The translations under genes were made by a program, and so were the position numbers. Of a DNA stretch of 64,000 nt, positions 60,479-64,000 are shown piece after piece. This stretch comes from an uncultured Fidelibacterota bacterium (GTDB lineage Bacteria; Marinisomatota; Marinisomatia; Marinisomatales; UBA1611), in NCBI GenBank assembly GCA_913043185.1, contig CAJWMI010000001.1, positions 21,022-85,021 of the forward strand, in the 5' to 3' direction. Position 1 is the first letter of the stretch, and each line of letters begins with the position of its first letter. Under the pieces are notes generated by a model that was not told the DNA's origin, did not search any database, and saw only the letters and a list, made by a program, of their open reading frames with translations.

Positions 60479-62611
60479 TTAGTTAAAAAATTTTCCTTGG
60501 TCTGCCATATCAACCAACAACTGCGGAGGCAGAAAACGATCTCCATAGAGCCTTGCCAACTCTTTTGTCCGCTCCAAAAACTCCTTAACACCATAGTCAT
60601 TAACAAACTGCAAAGTACCACCTTTAAAAGGAGCAAAGCCCCAGCCAAAAATACTTCCAATATTAGCATCAGCGACAGATTCTAAGACACCCTCTTCATA
60701 GCACCTAATTGTTTCAACCGACTGCGCAAATAGGAAACGATCAATCATCTCTTCTTGTTCTAAGGGACTATCACTAATGGGAAAATATTTTTTCATATCA
60801 GACCATAAATATTTTTTACCATTTTCTGGGTACTCATAGAAACCACCACCAGTTGCCCTACCAAGTCTTTTTACTTCATCTATCATGATATCAATCACCC
60901 TGTCCCATGGTCCCTCAAGCCATTTTTCTCCTTTTTTAGTAAGATCTCTTCTCGTTTGCTCTCTAATATGATCAGCAAGACCAATGCTAATCTCATCAAT
61001 AACCGCTAGTGGACCAACCGGCAGTCCTGCTTTTCGGCCTGCCGACTCTATTGACTCGGCTGAGTTACCCTCTGCCAGAAGTGCCATCCCCTCAAGCGCA
61101 TACCTTTCAAAAACTCGTGTAGTGTAAAATCCACGGCTATCATTAACCACAATTGGTATCTTCTTTATTTTTAAAACAAAATCAAAAGCCTTTGCCAAAG
61201 TCTCAGGACTGGTTTTTTCTCCCTTAATTATTTCTACTAGTTTCATTTTGTGTACAGGAGAAAAAAAGTGAATCCCAATAAATTTTTCCGGTCGGATAGA
61301 TTTTTCTGCTAAACTGGTGATAGGTATTGTCGATGTGTTTGATGCAAACACACCGCGAGAGTCCATCCTCTTCTCAGCCACCCCTGTTACCTTGCCCTTT
61401 AGCGCGCTATCTTCAAAAACAGCCTCTATGATTAAGTCACATCCTTCTAGCTTATCGTAGTTATCTGTAACAGTGATCAGGTCTAATACCTCCGTCATTT
61501 TTCGATCTGATATTAGACCTCTTTTTATCCCGCCTTCTAGTATTGTTTTTATTCTTCCGATACCTTTTTTAGCTTTTTCTATTGTTGAATCTGTCATTAC
61601 AACCTCGATCCCGCTTAGTGCTGCGACATAAGAAATACCGTGTCCCATTAGGCCAGACCCTAAAACTCCGAGTTTTTGCACTTTTGTTTTAGGAATATCA
61701 TCTGGTCTACTGACGCCAGAGCTAATCTCATTTAACTGGAACCAGAAAGCATTAATCATATTTTTTGCTACTTTTCCTGTCAAAAGCTGAACAAAATATC
61801 GCGACTCAATCCTGCTTGCAGTTTCAAAATCTACTAGAGAACCCTCAACCGCAGCAGACAATATCGCTTCTGGCGCGGGATAGTTTCCTAGGGTCTTCTT
61901 TGTCAGCATCGCTGGTGCGATCGCAAGCATCTGGGCAATTTTTGGATGATGGGCAGTTCCTCCTGGCATCTTATAGCCGTTTTTATCCCAAGGCTGACTC
62001 ATTGCTGGGTTTTCAAGGATATATTTCCTCGCCATAGCAAACATTTCCTTATGATCTGAGGCAATATCATCAATCATACCTTCCTCTTTTGCAGCATCAG
62101 GCCTAACCTGTTTTCCTTCCATTAAGTAAGGTAATGAGGCCTCAAGCCCAAGAAGTCTCGATAATCTCACAACTCCACCTCCTCCAGGTAGTATACCAAG
62201 AGTAACCTCCGGAAAACCAAGCTTCGTTTTTGGGCTATTAAATGCAATCCTGTGGCTACAACACAGCGCAATCTCGAGACCACCGCCCAGAGCGGTACCA
62301 TTGATTGCCGCGACAACGGGTTTTCCTATAAGCTCTATCCTTCTTAGTCCAGCTTTCGCATCTTCAATCAGTCCAAATGTTTCCTGAGGATTATCCTGTC
62401 TAAAAAGCATTTCTAGGTCGCCACCCGCTATAAAAGTCTTCTTGCCTGAGGTAAGGATTGCACCAGCTAAATCGTTTTCATTTTCTAATTTGTCCATGGT
62501 ATCATTCCACAACTGGAAAAATTCTTCATTTAATACATTTGCAGATCTTCCATCCATGTCCATTGTCACAGTGACAATATTTTGTTCATCTTTATCGTAA
62601 ATAAATGCCAT
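60479..62611 (-). CDS. fadJ: Fatty acid oxidation multifunctional enzyme (enoyl-CoA hydratase + 3-hydroxyacyl-CoA dehydrogenase)
   Basis: The 710-residue fusion has an N-terminal crotonase domain with catalytic Glu residues E113 (GGGLEIALCC) and E135 (GFPEVTLGILPGGGG). A central NAD domain (KLGVLGSGLMGHGISYVAAL, 318-323 for the GxGxxG) and two C-terminal 3-hydroxyacyl-CoA dehydrogenase domains (FFSPVHKMKLVEIIKG, then RGFYTTRVFERYALEGM) follow. The length is that of FadJ/FadB alpha subunits. It would run the middle two steps of beta-oxidation with the thiolase encoded 14 bases upstream, forming the trifunctional complex. Confidence 0.93.
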   Translation of the reverse strand: MAFIYDKDEQNIVTVTMDMDGRSANVLNEEFFQLWNDTMDKLENENDLAGAILTSGKKTFIAGGDLEMLFRQDNPQETFGLIEDAKAGLRRIELIGKPVVAAINGTALGGGLEIALCCSHRIAFNSPKTKLGFPEVTLGILPGGGGVVRLSRLLGLEASLPYLMEGKQVRPDAAKEEGMIDDIASDHKEMFAMARKYILENPAMSQPWDKNGYKMPGGTAHHPKIAQMLAIAPAMLTKKTLGNYPAPEAILSAAVEGSLVDFETASRIESRYFVQLLTGKVAKNMINAFWFQLNEISSGVSRPDDIPKTKVQKLGVLGSGLMGHGISYVAALSGIEVVMTDSTIEKAKKGIGRIKTILEGGIKRGLISDRKMTEVLDLITVTDNYDKLEGCDLIIEAVFEDSALKGKVTGVAEKRMDSRGVFASNTSTIPITSLAEKSIRPEKFIGIHFFSPVHKMKLVEIIKGEKTSPETLAKAFDFVLKIKKIPIVVNDSRGFYTTRVFERYALEGMALLAEGNSAESIESAGRKAGLPVGPLAVIDEISIGLADHIREQTRRDLTKKGEKWLEGPWDRVIDIMIDEVKRLGRATGGGFYEYPENGKKYLWSDMKKYFPISDSPLEQEEMIDRFLFAQSVETIRCYEEGVLESVADANIGSIFGWGFAPFKGGTLQFVNDYGVKEFLERTKELARLYGDRFLPPQLLVDMADQGKFFN

Positions 62612-62625
62612 AGTTACTCCGCCTA

Positions 62626-63831
62626 TTAAACTCGTTCTATAATAGTACCAATACCCATACCTCCCGCAACGCAGAGAGTAATAAGCGCTGTATTTAAATC
62701 TCTTCTCTCCAACTCATCTATTACGGTTCCAAGAAGCATTGCACCGGTAGCACCAAGCGGATGACCCATCGCGATTGAGCCACCATTCACGTTTACATTT
62801 TCATTGTTCTCTAGTCTCATATCTTCAATGAAACGAAGTATAACAGCTGCAAAAGCTTCGTTCGCCTCGATAAGATCAATATCCTCGATCTGCATTCCAG
62901 CTTTTTTTAGTGCTTTTTTTGATGCAGGTCCAGGTCCTGTAAGCATAATAGTTGGATCCGTAGAGACTGTAGCAGCAGATATAATCTTCGCACGTGGAGT
63001 CAGTCCTAGGTCTTTACCCTTAGTCTCTGAACCAATCAAAACCGCTGCAGCACCATCCACAATACCAGAAGAATTTCCTGCCGTGTGTACATGATTGATC
63101 GCTTCAACGCCTGTATACTTTCCAAGTGCCACCGCATCATAACCGAGGCTACCAATCATTTCAAATGCTGGCTTAAGAGCACATAGATCATCCATAGTAG
63201 TATTTGGCCTGATATGTTCATCATTCGCAATAATATCTAATCCGTTTTGATCGGTAATTGGGACAATCGATTTGAAATATCCCTGCTTTGAAGCATGAGA
63301 AGCGCGTCTTTGCGAATCAAGAGCAAAAGCATCAACATCTTCGCGGCTATGGCCGCCCAATGTTGCGATTAAATCTGCACCAATTCCTTGAGGTACAAAC
63401 TGTGTTCTAAGATTTACCTTTGGTTCAAAAGCCAGAGAACCACCATCCGAGCCCATAGGGACCCGTGACATGCACTCAACTCCACCAGCAACAATGAGAT
63501 CCTCCCAGCCTGATCTAACCTTCATAGCAGCCATGTTAACAGTCTCTAATCCTGAGGCGCAAAATCGGTTTACCTGTACACCAGGAACGTCATCATCCCA
63601 GCCAGCATATTGTGCCGCAGCTTTTGCAATGTTAGCACCCTGATCACCAACTGGGGTAGCACAGCCCATAATAACATCATCAACCTGAGATGTATCAAGA
63701 TCATGTTTTTGCTGCAAAGATATTAATAATTTTGATAGAATGTCTGTCGGCGTTAGTTCGTTAAGAGAGCCATCTTTTTTTTTGCCTCTAGGAGTGCGTA
63801 AAGCGTCAAAAATATATGCATCTTTTTTCAT
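62626..63831 (-). CDS. fadI: Acetyl-CoA acetyltransferase/3-ketoacyl-CoA thiolase
   Basis: The 401-residue thiolase has the nucleophile C91 in [14 protein letters not shown], the active-site His H357 in GHPLGATGA and the acid/base C387 in CVAGGMGIG. It cleaves 3-ketoacyl-CoA to acetyl-CoA. It is 14 bases upstream of the fadJ-like gene, so a FadI/FadA-like partner is likely; the symbol is chosen to match that pairing and is not certain. A short gap of 29 bases separates it from the upstream acyl-CoA dehydrogenase. Confidence 0.9.
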   Translation of the reverse strand: MKKDAYIFDALRTPRGKKKDGSLNELTPTDILSKLLISLQQKHDLDTSQVDDVIMGCATPVGDQGANIAKAAAQYAGWDDDVPGVQVNRFCASGLETVNMAAMKVRSGWEDLIVAGGVECMSRVPMGSDGGSLAFEPKVNLRTQFVPQGIGADLIATLGGHSREDVDAFALDSQRRASHASKQGYFKSIVPITDQNGLDIIANDEHIRPNTTMDDLCALKPAFEMIGSLGYDAVALGKYTGVEAINHVHTAGNSSGIVDGAAAVLIGSETKGKDLGLTPRAKIISAATVSTDPTIMLTGPGPASKKALKKAGMQIEDIDLIEANEAFAAVILRFIEDMRLENNENVNVNGGSIAMGHPLGATGAMLLGTVIDELERRDLNTALITLCVAGGMGIGTIIERV

Positions 63832-63860
63832 AAAATGTTATCCTAAACTATTAGAAATAT

Positions 63861-64000
63861 TTATAATCCAAGTGAACGACCTATAATTTCTTTCATTATC
63901 TCGTTTGTCCCACCCCAGATTGGTTGGATTCTCGCATCTGCGAATGCTCTTGCTATTGGATACTCAAGGATATATCCATAGCCACCATGAAGTTGCAAAC
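63861..64000 (-). CDS. Acyl-CoA dehydrogenase, C-terminal end (cut by window edge)
   Basis: The reverse strand of the last 140 bases encodes about 46 residues ending in TAA at 63861-63863. They read LQLHGGYGYILEYPIARAFA, then DARIQPIWGGTNEIMKEIIG, the standard C-terminal helix and flavin-contact region of acyl-CoA dehydrogenases. The gene enters from the right edge on the minus strand and is the first seen member of the beta-oxidation operon. The substrate range cannot be judged. GGTNEIM is like that in the second dehydrogenase at 53110 (GGTDEIM). Confidence 0.85.
   Translation of the reverse strand, partial: LQLHGGYGYILEYPIARAFADARIQPIWGGTNEIMKEIIGRSLGL

Noticed and set aside
1..64000. tRNA, rRNA, CRISPR or mobile elements
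   Set aside because: No tRNA cloverleaf, rRNA conserved segment, regular spaced repeats, transposase or integrase motifs were seen on reading; a computed scan could still find a tRNA.

Overview
The window reads as chromosomal DNA of an uncultured, AT-rich, Gram-negative marine bacterium of the FCB group, most likely Ca. Marinimicrobia (SAR406) or a close relative. The pointers are a type IX secretion C-terminal sorting domain (motif NPFNPKTEI), many CRTAC1/ASPIC-UnbV VCBS-repeat proteins, many lipoproteins, frequent start codons without a Shine-Dalgarno sequence, and head-to-tail overlapping genes. This placement is inference from gene content. I see no rRNA, tRNA, CRISPR array, insertion sequence or phage gene. 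The genes look intact apart from the two cut by the window edges.

Layout. (1) 1-4330: a ribose/nucleoside salvage locus with an ADP-ribosylglycohydrolase-family gene (cut by the left edge), a LacI regulator, ribokinase, nucleoside hydrolase and a FucU/RbsD mutarotase. Two matching LacI-type palindromes lie at 292-307 and 4413-4428. (2) 4564-13725: a co-directional run starting just after the second palindrome: a DUF1349-like protein, two ABC exporter half-transporters, a short HlyD-like adaptor, a VCBS/ASPIC lipoprotein and two TPR lipoproteins. (3) 13748-25402, minus strand: an SGNH hydrolase, two more VCBS/ASPIC proteins (one a 1187-residue TPR fusion), an HtrA protease and a 1237-residue type IX-secreted protein with dockerin-like and cohesin-like parts. 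(4) 25542-34134, minus strand: a tightly packed operon pyrF-pyrE-cyclophilin-patatin-DsbD-TlpA-M1 peptidase. (5) 34865-44646, minus strand: an overlapping five-gene envelope operon of unknown function (two LPP20-like lipoproteins, a cysteine-less redoxin, a coiled-coil lipoprotein, a predicted outer-membrane protein), preceded by a methyltransferase-like membrane protein, a MauG/beta-helix fusion and a sodium:solute symporter. (6) 44742-48247: a lipoprotein form of the DUF255 thioredoxin family and a dicarboxylate/amino-acid symporter. (7) 48300-52964: a probable structured RNA, then HMG-CoA reductase, a PlsC-type acyltransferase, an alkyl-DHAP synthase homologue and a short-chain dehydrogenase. 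The last three match the steps of ether-lipid synthesis. (8) 53110-64000, minus strand: an operon of at least ten genes for beta-oxidation with an Atu/Liu-like branched or terpenoid acyl-CoA module (AtuA, carboxyltransferase, methylglutaconyl-CoA-type hydratase, acyl-CoA dehydrogenase).

The most promising items are the compact bacterial ether-lipid gene set resembling the peroxisomal pathway, the structured RNA in front of it, the five-gene envelope operon, the sugar-operator-linked export operon, and two unusual domain fusions (di-haem peroxidase plus beta-helix; M1 peptidase plus outer-membrane barrel-like tail). All functional statements rest on motif recognition without database searches.
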